Below, piece after piece: positions 40,549 to 50,253 of a stretch of DNA of 64,000 nt. The position numbers were made by a program, and so were the translations under genes. The notes under the pieces are model-generated. The model saw only the letters and a program-made list of their open reading frames with translations, was not told where the DNA came from and searched no databases. Position 1 is the first letter of the stretch. The number at the start of each line of letters is the position of its first letter. This DNA comes from AWTP1-18 sp036504515 (GTDB lineage: Bacteria > Pseudomonadota > Gammaproteobacteria > Burkholderiales > Rhodocyclaceae): assembly GCA_036504515.1 (NCBI GenBank), contig DASXVA010000012.1, positions 434,001 through 498,000 on the forward strand, written 5' to 3'.

Positions 40549-42747
40549 ATGACCATCATTGAAAACCTCAGCCGCCGCCAATTCATTCAAAGCAGTGCCG
40601 GCCTCACTCTGGGCTTCATGCTGCCTGTTGCCGTGAGCAAGGCGACTGCCGCCGGCAATGCAGGCGCCGCATCCTTTGAGCCCAACGCCTTTTTGCGCAT
40701 TGGCGCCGACAACACCGTGACAGTATTGTCCAAGCACCTGGAAATGGGCCAGGGCACCTATACGGGCTTGGCCACCATCCTCGCCGACGAGCTGGATGCC
40801 GACTGGACCACCGTCCACGTCGAAGGCGCCCCCGCCGATGCCAAGCGTTACAACAACCTGAACTTCGGCCCCATGCAGGGCACTGGCGGCTCCACCGCCA
40901 TGGCCAATTCCTGGGACCAGTTGCGCAAGGCCGGCGCCACGGGCCGCGCCATGCTGGTCAGCGCCGCCGCCAAGCAATGGCAGGTACCCGCCAGCGAGAT
41001 CAGCGTGCGGGACGGCCAGGTGAGCCACACCCCCTCCAAGCGCTCCGCCAGCTTCGGCCAATTGGCGCAAGCCGCAGCCAAGGAAGACGTGCCCGACACC
41101 GTCAAGCTGAAGGCCCCCAAGGATTTCCGCCTCATCGGCAAGCAGGCCAAACGCAAGGACAGCAGCGCCAAGACCAACGGCAAAGCCCAATTCACCCAGG
41201 ACGTGCACCTGCCCGGCATGTTGGTGGCCCTGGTGGCCCACCCGCCCTGCTTCGGCGGCAAGGTGAAATCCTTCGACGCCAGCGCCGCCAAGGCGGTGAA
41301 GGGCGTGGTGAACGTGGTGCCGATTCCCCAAGGCGTGGCCGTACTGGCCACCGACACCTGGAGCGCCAAGAAGGGCCGCGATGCCCTGACCGTCAGCTGG
41401 GACGACAGCGAGGCCTTCACCTTGGGCAGCGACGACATCCTCGCCCGCTACAAAGAACTCGCCAAACAGCCCGGCCTTCCGGCCCGGCGCGACGGCGATA
41501 CCGATGCCGCCTTCGCCCTGGCCGCCAAGGTGGTGAAGGCCAGCTACGACTTCCCCTACCTGGCCCACGCCGCCTTGGAGCCCATGAACTGCGTCCTGTG
41601 CCTCAACGACGACGGCCTGGAAGCCTGGAATGGCGAGCAGTTCCAGACCGTGGACCAGAACCATCTGGCCGCTGTCTTTGGCCTCAAGCCCGAGCAGGTC
41701 AAGCTCAACATGCTCTACGCTGGGGGCAGCTTCGGCCGTCGCGCGGTGCCTTCCTCGGACTACCTGATGGAAACCGCCGCCATCGTCAAGGCTCTGGCCG
41801 ACCGGGGGCAGCGCAACGTACCGATCAAGCTGGTCTGGCTGCGGGAAGACGACATGCGTGGCGGCTACTACCGCCCCCTCTTTCACCACACCCTGGAGGC
41901 GGCCCTGGATGCCGGCGGCAAGATCACCGGCTGGCGTCATCGGCTGGTGGGCCAGTCCATCCTCAAGGGCACGGCCTTCGAGGCCTTCATGGTCAAGGAC
42001 GGCATCGACCACGTATCGGTGGAAGGTGCCTCCAACCTGCCCTATGCCATTCCCAATCTGACGGTGGATCTGCACACCCCCAGCGACATCAAGGTGCCGG
42101 TGCTGTGGTGGCGGTCCGTAGGCTCTTCCCACACGGCTTACTCCACCGAGAACTTCTTCGATCAAGTGGCCGCCGCCGCAGGCAAAGACCCGGTGGCCCT
42201 GCGCCTGGAACTACTCAAGGATCACCCCCGTCATGCCGGCGTACTCAAGCTGGCCGCAGACAAGGCCAACTGGAGCATCCCCCTCAAACCCGGCAAAGCA
42301 GGCGAACGCCGCGGCCGGGGCGTGGCGGTGCATGAGTCCTTCAGTTCCTACGTCGCCCAGGTGGCGGAAGTCACCGTCGCCAAGGATGGCAGCGTCAAGG
42401 TGGACCGCGTCGTCTGTGCGGTGGATTGCGGCACCCCCATCAACCCGGACAACATCCGCTCCCAGGTGGAAGGTGCTGTCGGCTTCGCCCTCTCGGCGGC
42501 GCTGCATGGCGAGATCACTCTCAAGGAAGGCCGCGTCGAGCAAGGCAATTTCGACAGCTACCCGCCCCTGCGCATCAACGAAATGCCCAAGGTGGAAGTG
42601 CACATCATCGCCTCCACCGCCGCCCCCACGGGCATCGGCGAACCCGGTGTGCCGCCTCTGGCCCCTGCCGTGGCCAATGCCATCGCTGCCGCCACAGGCA
42701 AACACCTGACCCGCCTGCCTTTCCGCCCTGCCGATCTGGCCGCCTGA
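40549..42747 (+). CDS. Molybdopterin-cytosine-dinucleotide subunit of a xanthine-oxidase-family hydroxylase (IorB type)
   Basis: This 732-residue protein starts with a Tat-type leader (NLSRRQFIQSSAGLTLGF), so the enzyme is probably exported folded to the periplasm. Family segments include LSKHLEMGQGTYTGLATILADELD, MQGTGGSTAMANSW, HAALEPMNCV, GGSFGRRAVPSSDY and VPVLWWRSVGSSHTAY. It lacks its own FeS domain and pairs with the gene upstream. GAGGAG precedes the ATG. The gene is high-GC, giving long false antisense ORFs. Confidence 0.93.
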   Translation: MTIIENLSRRQFIQSSAGLTLGFMLPVAVSKATAAGNAGAASFEPNAFLRIGADNTVTVLSKHLEMGQGTYTGLATILADELDADWTTVHVEGAPADAKRYNNLNFGPMQGTGGSTAMANSWDQLRKAGATGRAMLVSAAAKQWQVPASEISVRDGQVSHTPSKRSASFGQLAQAAAKEDVPDTVKLKAPKDFRLIGKQAKRKDSSAKTNGKAQFTQDVHLPGMLVALVAHPPCFGGKVKSFDASAAKAVKGVVNVVPIPQGVAVLATDTWSAKKGRDALTVSWDDSEAFTLGSDDILARYKELAKQPGLPARRDGDTDAAFALAAKVVKASYDFPYLAHAALEPMNCVLCLNDDGLEAWNGEQFQTVDQNHLAAVFGLKPEQVKLNMLYAGGSFGRRAVPSSDYLMETAAIVKALADRGQRNVPIKLVWLREDDMRGGYYRPLFHHTLEAALDAGGKITGWRHRLVGQSILKGTAFEAFMVKDGIDHVSVEGASNLPYAIPNLTVDLHTPSDIKVPVLWWRSVGSSHTAYSTENFFDQVAAAAGKDPVALRLELLKDHPRHAGVLKLAADKANWSIPLKPGKAGERRGRGVAVHESFSSYVAQVAEVTVAKDGSVKVDRVVCAVDCGTPINPDNIRSQVEGAVGFALSAALHGEITLKEGRVEQGNFDSYPPLRINEMPKVEVHIIASTAAPTGIGEPGVPPLAPAVANAIAAATGKHLTRLPFRPADLAA

Positions 42748-42760
42748 CGAGGAGAGCCCC

Positions 42761-43774
42761 ATGGATAGCGTCGATAGTCAGGTACTGGATGCAGCCCGGC
42801 GCTGGGCAGCGGCTGGCCATGGCTTTGCCCTGGTCACCGTCGCCCGCACCTGGGGTTCCGCCCCCCGCCCAGCCGGGGCCTGGATGGCCCTGCGGGATGA
42901 CGGTTTGGTGCAGGGCTCCGTTTCCGGCGGTTGCATCGAGGACGATTTGATTGCTCGCATGGCCGCCGGCGAGTTTTCCGGCACCGAACCCAAGGTGCTG
43001 CGCTACGGCATCACCCGGGACGAAGCCCAGCGTTTCGGCCTGCCCTGCGGCGGCACCCTGGAATTGGTGATCGAGCCCCGGCCAGACAGTATCCTGTTGG
43101 CAAGCTTGGCAGACCGCATCAACGCCGGACAACTGGCCCTGCGCAGCATCGACCTGGACAGCGGCGAAGTCACAGTGCGGGACGGCAGCAGCCGCGATAG
43201 TCTGCTCTGGGACGGCCGGCGTCTGGTCACGCCCCACGGCCCGGCATGGCGTTTACTGATCATCGGTGCCGGCCAGATTTCGCGCTTCCTCGCCCCCATG
43301 GCGCAAGCGCTCGGTTATCAGGTTTTGATCTGCGACCCCCGGGTGGAATACAGCGCCGAGTGGGATATTCCCGGCGCCCGACTGGTGCCCGGCATGCCCG
43401 ACGATGTGGTGCTGGAACTCAACCTCGATCCCCACTGCGCCGTGGTGGCCCTGACCCACGACCCCAAGCTGGACGACATGGCCCTGCTGGAAGCCCTCAA
43501 GTCTCCGGCGTTCTACGTCGGCGCCCTGGGTTCCCGCGCCAACAACGACAAGCGGCGGCAACGGCTGCTGGAACATTTCGATTTGTCCGCCGATGAAGTG
43601 GCCCGCCTCCACGGCCCCGTGGGGTTGCCCATCGGCAGCCACACCCCGCCGGAAATCGCCGTCGCCGTGCTGGCCGAAATGACCGCCGTGAAAAATGGCG
43701 TCGCACTCCCCCTGCGCACCCGGGAAAAACCGGCCGGTACCGTAGCGGAAACCGCCGGCTGCCGGATTGACTGA
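42761..43774 (+). CDS. xdhC: XdhC-family molybdenum-cofactor insertion/maturation protein
   Basis: This 337-residue protein has an N-terminal XdhC/CoxI domain (VTVARTWGSAPRPAGAWM..GSVSGGCIEDDL) and a C-terminal Rossmann XdhC_C domain (IIGAGQISRFLAPMAQALGY..LTHDPKLDDMALLEAL..ALGSRANNDKRRQRL). XdhC proteins bind Moco and load it, sulfurated, into xanthine-oxidase-type enzymes. It lies 13 bp after the Moco subunit, with GAGGAG before the ATG, and adjoins the MocA-like gene. Confidence 0.93.
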   Translation: MDSVDSQVLDAARRWAAAGHGFALVTVARTWGSAPRPAGAWMALRDDGLVQGSVSGGCIEDDLIARMAAGEFSGTEPKVLRYGITRDEAQRFGLPCGGTLELVIEPRPDSILLASLADRINAGQLALRSIDLDSGEVTVRDGSSRDSLLWDGRRLVTPHGPAWRLLIIGAGQISRFLAPMAQALGYQVLICDPRVEYSAEWDIPGARLVPGMPDDVVLELNLDPHCAVVALTHDPKLDDMALLEALKSPAFYVGALGSRANNDKRRQRLLEHFDLSADEVARLHGPVGLPIGSHTPPEIAVAVLAEMTAVKNGVALPLRTREKPAGTVAETAGCRID

Positions 43775-43775
43775 C

Positions 43776-44381
43776 ATGGTTCAGCCCACGCCCATCGTCG
43801 GCATTCTTCTGGCCGGTGGCAGCAGCAGCCGCTTCGGCAGCGACAAGCTGCTCCATCCGCTGAAAGACGGCACGCCCCTGGCCCTGGCTTCGGCCCGGCG
43901 CTTACAGGAGGCCTGCGAACGGGTGCTCATCGTGCTGCGGCCGGGCAAGGATGCCCTGGCGCAACAACTTATTGCCGAAGGCTTTGAAGTCATCACCACA
44001 GCGGCCTCCCTCCACGGCATGGGCCACAGCCTCGCCGCCGGAGTCAGCGCCAGCGCCGAAGCGCCCGGCTGGATCATCGCCCTTGCCGACATGCCTTTCA
44101 TCGCAGCCTCCACCCATCGTCGCATCGCGGCCGCCCTGGAAACCGGCGGTTCGATTGCCGCACCAACCTTTGAGGGCCATCGTGGCCACCCCGTGGGGTT
44201 TGCCCGGCACTGGTACGAAAAGCTCAGCGCCCTCACCGGTGACGAAGGCGCCCGCTCCCTGCTGGCTGCCGCGCCCCACGCCATCGTCCATTGTGAAGTG
44301 GAGGACCGGGGCATCCTGCGCGACGTGGACACGCCGGAGGATCTGCACAAGCATCCCTCCAAGAAAAAGAAGCACCACTAG
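43776..44381 (+). CDS. MocA-like molybdopterin cytidylyltransferase
   Basis: This 201-residue nucleotidyltransferase has the NTP-transferase loop LLAGGSSSRFGSDKLLHPL near the N-terminus, IIALADMPFIA for the metal-binding Asp, and PTFEGHRGHPVGFARHW. Next to a xanthine-oxidase-type enzyme it should make the cytosine dinucleotide form of Moco. ATG 43776 begins 1 bp after the xdhC stop; a TTG start at 43767 would overlap. It ends in a basic KKKKHH tail. Confidence 0.85.
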   Translation: MVQPTPIVGILLAGGSSSRFGSDKLLHPLKDGTPLALASARRLQEACERVLIVLRPGKDALAQQLIAEGFEVITTAASLHGMGHSLAAGVSASAEAPGWIIALADMPFIAASTHRRIAAALETGGSIAAPTFEGHRGHPVGFARHWYEKLSALTGDEGARSLLAAAPHAIVHCEVEDRGILRDVDTPEDLHKHPSKKKKHH

Positions 44382-44500
44382 ACCAACCTTCCCGGGCGCG
44401 CCCCGGCCAAGTCCCGCGGCAGAACGCCTTCCGCCTGCGATAATGGCGATGCCTTTCCGGCTCCCGACCCTTATTCCGGCCCCTGTTGCCCGCCCTTGTC

Positions 44501-45238
44501 ATGAACCCATCTGCCACCATCGCCCCCGCCCTCCTTTCCGAAGTGGAGCTTGCGGAACTCGACCGTTTCCTCAGTTCCGACGTCACCGCCGATCAAGTCA
44601 TGATGGTGGATACCCTGGATGGCTACCTGACCGCCATCGCCCTCGGTCCGACGACCCTGCCCGCCAGCCGCTGGCTGCCCGGGGTCTGGGGACCGAAGGA
44701 AACGGATACGCCCAAGTTCGCTTCCGCTGCCCAGGCCGAGCACATCACCGACCTGATCCAGCGCCACATGAACGGCATCATCGACCGCCTTCATGAAGAT
44801 GCCGACCGCTTTGAGCCTTTGCTCGACACCGTGTCCTACCAGGACAAGGAAACGGAATACCTGGATGGCGCCATGTGGAGCTACGGCTTCCTCGCCGGTC
44901 TGGCTCTGGCCCGCAAGGATTGGCAGCCCCTGTTCGAAAACGAAGGCGCCATGGAAGCCCTGCTACCCATCTACCTGCTCGGGGCCGACGACATCACACC
45001 GCAACAACGGGCCCTGACCAAGACCCCGGACCAGCGCGAGCAACTGGCCAAGCAGATCGCCGCCAGCGTCGCCACCCTTTACCGTTTCTGGTTCCCCTAC
45101 CGGGAAGCCATTCTTGAACGGCAGGTAGCAAAGGCTGTCCAGACCGCTGCCATCAAGGTCGGCCGTAACGATCCCTGCCCCTGCGGGAGCGGCAAGAAAT
45201 TCAAGAAATGCTGCGGTGCTGCGGCGGAACTGCATTGA
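44501..45238 (+). CDS. UPF0149/YecA-family protein with C-terminal SEC-C zinc motif
   Basis: This 245-residue protein has a UPF0149 helical domain (about residues 10-185: MMVDTLDGYLTAIALGP, DGAMWSYGFLAGLAL) and a C-terminal SEC-C motif VGRNDPCPCGSGKKFKKCCG. SEC-C binds zinc and often helps target proteins to SecB or the ribosome. The exact role is unknown. ATG 44501 is preferred to a TTG five codons upstream. Confidence 0.9.
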   Translation: MNPSATIAPALLSEVELAELDRFLSSDVTADQVMMVDTLDGYLTAIALGPTTLPASRWLPGVWGPKETDTPKFASAAQAEHITDLIQRHMNGIIDRLHEDADRFEPLLDTVSYQDKETEYLDGAMWSYGFLAGLALARKDWQPLFENEGAMEALLPIYLLGADDITPQQRALTKTPDQREQLAKQIAASVATLYRFWFPYREAILERQVAKAVQTAAIKVGRNDPCPCGSGKKFKKCCGAAAELH

Positions 45239-45326
45239 ACCAAGGGGGCAAAGCCGTGGTCAATGACGGATCTCCCCGCAGGGCTTCCGTCTTGCCACTT
45301 ATTGTCTTTTGCTCCCAGGAGTGCTG

Positions 45327-46874
45327 ATGTCCCGTTCCGTCACCGCCATGATGGGCATTTCCGTCGTCATGGTGCTCATCGCCCTGGACCAGACCGTGGT
45401 GGGCACCGCGCTACCGCAAATGGTGGGGGAACTGCAGGGCTTCGGCCTCTATCCCTGGGTCGCGGCAGCCTACCTGCTCACCAACGCAATCCTGATTCCC
45501 GTTACCGGACGACTGGGTGATCTGCACGGACGCAAACCCTATCTGCTGGTCGCCATCACACTCTTCACCGTGGCCTCGGCCCTATGCGGCCTGGCCGGCA
45601 GCATGTTGCAACTGGTCCTCGCCCGGGGCCTGCAAGGTATCGGCGGCGGCATGCTGGTGGGCTCTGCCTTCGCTTCCGTCAGCGACCTGTTTCCGGAAAC
45701 CATGGAGCGGGTGCGCTGGCAAGTCATGCTCTCTGCCGCCTTCGGTATCGCCTCTGCCCTAGGCCCGGCCCTGGGCGGCTGGATGACGGAACATCTCGGC
45801 TGGCGCAGCGTGTTCTACGTGAACCTGCCGGTGGGTCTGATCGCCCTGCCTATTGTCTGGCGCTTTTTGCCTTGGGTGATGCACAGCACCCAAGCCGAGA
45901 AAACCCTGGACTGGATCGGCGTTCTGCTGCTGACCCTGGCTATCGGCACCCTGCTGATGACCACGGAACTGGGCGAGCGGCTGGGCTTTGCCAGCGTGCT
46001 GTTTTGGGGATTGGTCGCTCTCTCCATCCTGTTCTGCTGGCTGTTCCTGCGCCATCAGCACCGCACCTCGGCCCCCATCATTCCGCCCCATCTTTTCGCC
46101 GATGCCACGGTGCGCCGCCTCGGCGGCCTGGCCGCCCTCACCGGTCTGATCATGTTCGTCCTGCTGTTCTACGCGCCGCTGCTGTTGCAGGGTGGCTTCT
46201 CCCTCTCGCCCAAGGAAGCCGGTCTGGCAGTGACGCCACTGCTGGTCAGCATCACCGTGGGCAGCGTGATCAACGGCCGTTTGATCCCCCGGGTAGAGAA
46301 ACCGGAACGCTTGTTTTCCTACGGCGTGCTCGCATTGATGGTCAGCATCGGCCTGCTGTGCAGTATTTCCATCGTCACCCCGCGCTATTTGCTGATGACG
46401 ATTTTTGCCCTGTGCGGCCTGAGCTTCGGCTTTCAGTTGCCCAACCTCACCTTGCAGATGCAATCCGCCGTGGGCAAGGAAGACCAAGGGGCCGCTTCCG
46501 CCCTGATCCAGACGCTGCGCACCCTGGGCAGCATGTTCGGCGCCAGCCTGGCTGGGCTGGTGGTCAGCCTCGCTTTCAGCCGTGAAGCCGACCGCACCCT
46601 GAATCTGGAAGGCATCAAGGACAGCCAGGTGTGGCATCTGTTCGAGAGCCCCCAACTGCTGGTACGAAGTGCAGACCAAACCTTGCTGACACAGCTGGCC
46701 CAGCAACAGGGCTTCGATGCCGTCACCCTGTTGGCACAAGCCCGGCTGGGCCTCAGCAGCGGCATCCGTGAGGCCTTCATCGCCTGCTTGGCGCTGGCTC
46801 TGCTGAGTTATTTCATCAGCCGGCGCCTGCCTCCCTTTGCCCGCAGCAAACAGAATGCACCAGTGGTCGACTAA
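45327..46874 (+). CDS. MFS multidrug transporter, DHA2 / EmrB-like
   Basis: This 515-residue protein has 14 TMs. It shows LDQTVVGTALPQMVGEL in TM1, the loop GRLGDLHGRKPYLLVAI, the QGIGGGMLVGSAFASVSDLFP segment of TM4, and LGPALGGWMTEHLGWRSVFYVNLPVG in TM5 (antiporter motif C). AGGAG lies 5 nt before the ATG. No partner membrane-fusion protein (EmrA) is adjacent. Confidence 0.92.
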   Translation: MSRSVTAMMGISVVMVLIALDQTVVGTALPQMVGELQGFGLYPWVAAAYLLTNAILIPVTGRLGDLHGRKPYLLVAITLFTVASALCGLAGSMLQLVLARGLQGIGGGMLVGSAFASVSDLFPETMERVRWQVMLSAAFGIASALGPALGGWMTEHLGWRSVFYVNLPVGLIALPIVWRFLPWVMHSTQAEKTLDWIGVLLLTLAIGTLLMTTELGERLGFASVLFWGLVALSILFCWLFLRHQHRTSAPIIPPHLFADATVRRLGGLAALTGLIMFVLLFYAPLLLQGGFSLSPKEAGLAVTPLLVSITVGSVINGRLIPRVEKPERLFSYGVLALMVSIGLLCSISIVTPRYLLMTIFALCGLSFGFQLPNLTLQMQSAVGKEDQGAASALIQTLRTLGSMFGASLAGLVVSLAFSREADRTLNLEGIKDSQVWHLFESPQLLVRSADQTLLTQLAQQQGFDAVTLLAQARLGLSSGIREAFIACLALALLSYFISRRLPPFARSKQNAPVVD

Positions 46875-46907
46875 GTGGTCGGCCCTCTATCCATAAGAAA
46901 CGAATCC

Positions 46908-47183
46908 ATGACTGTCGAACTGAGCCAACAATCAAGGAAAGAGGCCATTGCCTCCATCGAACGCTATTTCCGGGAGAACATGGAGGAAGCCATCGGCAAT
47001 GTCACCGCCGGGGCTCTGCTGAATTTCTTTCTTGAAGAAGTCGGCCCCAGCATCTACAACAAGGCCATCATCGACGCTCAGCAACGCCTGCAGGCACAGG
47101 TCATGGACCTCGACATCGAAGTCCATGAAGAAGAATTTCAGTATTGGCGAAAGTACGACCGCCTCGGTAAGGCTCGCAAGTAA
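46908..47183 (+). CDS. DUF2164 protein
   Basis: This 91-residue protein has the DUF2164 pattern: VELSQQSRKEAIASIERYFREN, EEAIGNVTAGALLNFFLEEVGPSIYNKAI, EEEFQYWRKY. It is cytosolic, helical and of unknown function. It starts 33 bp after the MFS gene and may be co-transcribed. A CAGCCTG/CAGGCTG hairpin (47189-47208) follows but has no T-run. Confidence 0.88.
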   Translation: MTVELSQQSRKEAIASIERYFRENMEEAIGNVTAGALLNFFLEEVGPSIYNKAIIDAQQRLQAQVMDLDIEVHEEEFQYWRKYDRLGKARK

Positions 47184-47365
47184 GAACCCAGCCTGTTGGA
47201 CCAGGCTGAAAACCTTCGGGATCGGCAACCGGACCGGCGTACCATCTCCACATCAGTGTGCAATGCTTATCGCTTATTGTTTGTCCCTTGCCAAGAGAAG
47301 CTGTACTCTATAACTTAAGTACAAAGACCCGAGACTAGGGTCAACAAAACAAAAAGGAGTCAGCG

Positions 47366-47707
47366 ATGGATACACCGGTAGAGGTGCTACCGCCTCGCAA
47401 CTATTGCTGGATACCGACCATGGAACTGGAACCGGGGATGGTGCTTGCGCGGCCAGTCCTCGCCGGTTCCGGGATCAACTCGGTCATCCACTTGCCCGTG
47501 GGCAGCGAAATCACCGGCAATACCATCGCCCAACTCGTCAACAAAGGCGTTGAGTGCGTGGCCGTACAGAAGGCTCCACCCGAGGGCGAAGATTATGGCG
47601 TCGTGGTAGCGAAGTACGAAACGCGACTGCACGAGATATTCGGGCCGGACCCGGACGAGAGTTGCCGTCCCCTGCTTGATGCCCTGATTGCCTACGGACC
47701 CAACTGA
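47366..47707 (+). CDS. Small protein coupled to an HDOD gene
   Basis: This 113-residue protein (MELEPGMVLARPVLAGSG..VGSEITGNTIAQLVNKGVECVAV) resembles the short DUF3391-like N-terminal part of HD-GYP proteins, but without an HD domain. Strong AAGGAG before the ATG. Its stop shares a base with the HDOD start, so the two act together. The function is unknown. Confidence 0.8.
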   Translation: MDTPVEVLPPRNYCWIPTMELEPGMVLARPVLAGSGINSVIHLPVGSEITGNTIAQLVNKGVECVAVQKAPPEGEDYGVVVAKYETRLHEIFGPDPDESCRPLLDALIAYGPN

Positions 47708-48534
47708 TGCTGACGCCCGAAAACCTGCCGGCCGAGGTTGCCAAATTGGCCGAAGTGCTGCCCCCCTTCCCCACGGTGGTGATGCAGTTGCTCGACCTGA
47801 TCCGCAAGGACGACGTTTCCATCGACACCCTGACCCGACTGGCACGCAACGACCCGGTCATTTCCTCCGGGATTCTGGCCACGGCTAACCGGCTGCGCCG
47901 CATCAATGCCCAATCCGACATTCACGATCCCTTCATTGCGGCCTCCCTGATTGGTGTCAATCAGGTCCGGCGCATCGTGATCACAGCCGCGATGAACAAA
48001 TTTTCGGCGGAGGAAAAAGGCGCAGAGTTTTTACTGCGCCACTCCCGCGCCGTTGCCATCATTGCCCAGGAGTTGGCGATGATGTGCGGGGTATCCGGGG
48101 AGATGGCCTATGTCGTGGCGATCATGCACGACATGGGGCAGCTATGTTTCCACATCATGGACAGCCAGAAATTCCAGAACGTGTATCACCAGGCCATCCT
48201 CGATGGCAGGCTGACCGAGCGGGAAGCTGAAGCCTTTGGCGTGGATCACACCGAGATTGGCGGCGCCTTGGCTACCCACTGGGAATTGCCGGAAGAGTTT
48301 GTCCTGTCGATCCGCAGCCACCATTCGGAAGAGGCCGTGACGAGCAAGCTTCAGGCCGTCATCATTCTGGCCGAAAGCCTGTCCCGGGCCCTGGACATTC
48401 CTTCCTCACCGAAAAACCGGCTGACCAAACTGAATCTGTCGGCAATCGAGACCTTGGGAATCCAATGGGACAGCCCGGCCATGATGGACTGCTTCGGTCG
48501 CTGCCGATCCCGGTTTGCCCAGGCGATGAACTAA
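47707..48534 (+). CDS. HDOD-domain signalling protein
   Basis: This 275-residue protein has the HDOD domain over residues about 15-210 (LPPFPTVVMQLLDLIRKDDVS..LARNDPVISSGILATANR). The HD-like residues are degenerate but a histidine pattern remains (VAIMHDMGQLCFH, FGVDHTEIGGALATHW). HDOD proteins regulate c-di-GMP, chemotaxis or stress pathways without known catalysis. It is coupled to the upstream small gene. Confidence 0.9.
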   Translation: MLTPENLPAEVAKLAEVLPPFPTVVMQLLDLIRKDDVSIDTLTRLARNDPVISSGILATANRLRRINAQSDIHDPFIAASLIGVNQVRRIVITAAMNKFSAEEKGAEFLLRHSRAVAIIAQELAMMCGVSGEMAYVVAIMHDMGQLCFHIMDSQKFQNVYHQAILDGRLTEREAEAFGVDHTEIGGALATHWELPEEFVLSIRSHHSEEAVTSKLQAVIILAESLSRALDIPSSPKNRLTKLNLSAIETLGIQWDSPAMMDCFGRCRSRFAQAMN

Positions 48535-48607
48535 GTAGCAGCCATCCTGCACCCGGGATGGCAATCCAAAAATTTGTCTGAGGATTGCCCGCTGTCGCCG
48601 CTCATCG

Positions 48608-49966
48608 TCAGGCCAGCCCGCTGATGCGCAGTACCAATCCCGTTACCGCACAAGCAAAAATAACCTGCATCACACTGACCTTGAAACGGAACAGGGCCAG
48701 GGTCGCCGCCAAGGCAATCAAGGCAGCCACGACATCGAAGTGCCCAGCGAACCCGTCGGCCCACAGTACGTGGTAGCCGAAGAACAAGGCAAGATTCAGG
48801 ATTACCCCCACCACGGCAGCCGTAATGGCCGTCAGGGGCGCGGTAAAGCTGAGATTCTTGTGGGTGCTCTCGACCAGAGGCCCGCCTGCCAGGATGAAGA
48901 CGAAGGACGGCAGGAAGGTGAACCAGGTCACCAGGCTGGCTGACACCGCCCCCGCAAGAAAGAGCAAATCCGGGCCGAACAGGGTACGCAGCTCGTTGCT
49001 CAAGTAACCGCCCACAAAACCGACAAAGGCCACCACCATGATCAGCGGTCCTGGCGTCGTTTCGCCCAAGGCCAGACCATCGATCATCTGCGTCGGCGTC
49101 AGCCAGCCGTAGTGGCCGACAGCCCCCTGATAGACGTAGGGTAGGACGGCATAGGCACCACCAAAGGTAAGCAGCGCCGCCTTGGTGAAGAACCAGCCCA
49201 ACTGGGTCAAAGTATGATTCCAGCCATAAAGCACCATTAGCAGGCCCATAGGCAACAACCAGAGCAAGGCACCCACTGTCACCACCCGCAACAGGCCACG
49301 CCAGGAAAAGCGGGCGTGATCCGGTGTCGGCGTATCGTCATCGATCAAGGCCCGGCCATAGGATTTATCCACCTTGCCATGACCACCGCCAGCGGAAAAC
49401 TTGTCGGGAGCGATGCGTCCGCCGACGGCACCGATCAGGGCTGCCGCCGCAACGATCAGCGGAAACGGTAGATTGAAGATGAAGATGGCGACAAAGGACA
49501 ATGCCGCTACGGCCCACAACACTGAGTTTTTCAGGGCGCGGCCACCGATGCGATGCACAGCCTGAAAGACGATAGCGGTCACGGCAGGCTTGATGCCATA
49601 GAACAATCCTGCCACCAAGGGCATATCGCCGAAGGCCACGTAAAACCAGGAAAGGGCGATCAGGATCAACAAGGAGGGCAGAACGAACAAGGTGCCAGCG
49701 ACAATCCCACCCCAGCTGCGATGCATCAGCCAGCCGATATAGGTCGCCAGCTGCTGGGCCTCCGGCCCGGGCAACACCATGCAATAGTTGAGGGCATGGA
49801 GAAAACGCCCTTCGGAAAGCCAGCGCCGTCTTTCCACCAATTCCTGATGCAGGATGGCAATCTGCCCAGCAGGGCCGCCGAAGCTAACGAAGCCGAGCTT
49901 GAGCCAGAACCAGAAGGCTTCCCGAAAACTGACGGAGCGAGGAGCAGTGTTGTCCGAAGTACTCAT
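48608..49966 (-). CDS. chrA: Chromate transporter ChrA (two-domain)
   Basis: This 452-residue protein of the CHR superfamily has two homologous CHR domains. The first carries FWFWLKLGFVSFGGPAGQIAILH and NYCMVLPGPEAQQLATYIGW. The second carries FFTKAALLTFGGAYAVLPYV and DGLALGETTPGPLIMVVAFVGFVGG. Such long ChrA proteins export chromate with proton coupling. A Cr(VI) role is inferred from the family. The start follows AAGGAT. Not linked to chrB or chrR here. Confidence 0.93.
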   Translation of the reverse strand: MSTSDNTAPRSVSFREAFWFWLKLGFVSFGGPAGQIAILHQELVERRRWLSEGRFLHALNYCMVLPGPEAQQLATYIGWLMHRSWGGIVAGTLFVLPSLLILIALSWFYVAFGDMPLVAGLFYGIKPAVTAIVFQAVHRIGGRALKNSVLWAVAALSFVAIFIFNLPFPLIVAAAALIGAVGGRIAPDKFSAGGGHGKVDKSYGRALIDDDTPTPDHARFSWRGLLRVVTVGALLWLLPMGLLMVLYGWNHTLTQLGWFFTKAALLTFGGAYAVLPYVYQGAVGHYGWLTPTQMIDGLALGETTPGPLIMVVAFVGFVGGYLSNELRTLFGPDLLFLAGAVSASLVTWFTFLPSFVFILAGGPLVESTHKNLSFTAPLTAITAAVVGVILNLALFFGYHVLWADGFAGHFDVVAALIALAATLALFRFKVSVMQVIFACAVTGLVLRISGLA

Positions 49967-50253
49967 GGGGCATCCTTGCGAGAAGCTGCAACACTAACTT
50001 TGAAGAACTGCCGCCACCGGTATGTGGATGGTGGTCTTTTCGATAAGAAGGACAATAACAAGAGACCACCCGCTTAAATATTATGATATTGATATACGAC
50101 AACAAGTATTACTATAGACATAGCTACCGTGCATTAATCACGCACTCCGACAGTGGGCAGTAGTGTATTCTTTGCCTCAGGTAGATAAAAATTAAAACTG
50201 AAATAACAAGGCATAGCAAATAGCTCATGCCCACGCAGCCAAGGGAAAGAAAC

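Noticed and set aside
40486..42165. Minus-strand ORF of 559 codons opposite the Moco subunit
   Set aside because: Shadow of a strongly biased GC-rich gene; composition (Gly, His, Val) is typical of antisense frames.
47189..47208. CAGCCTG/CAGGCTG hairpin as a terminator after DUF2164
   Set aside because: No T-run follows on either strand; kept only as a note in the gene entry.
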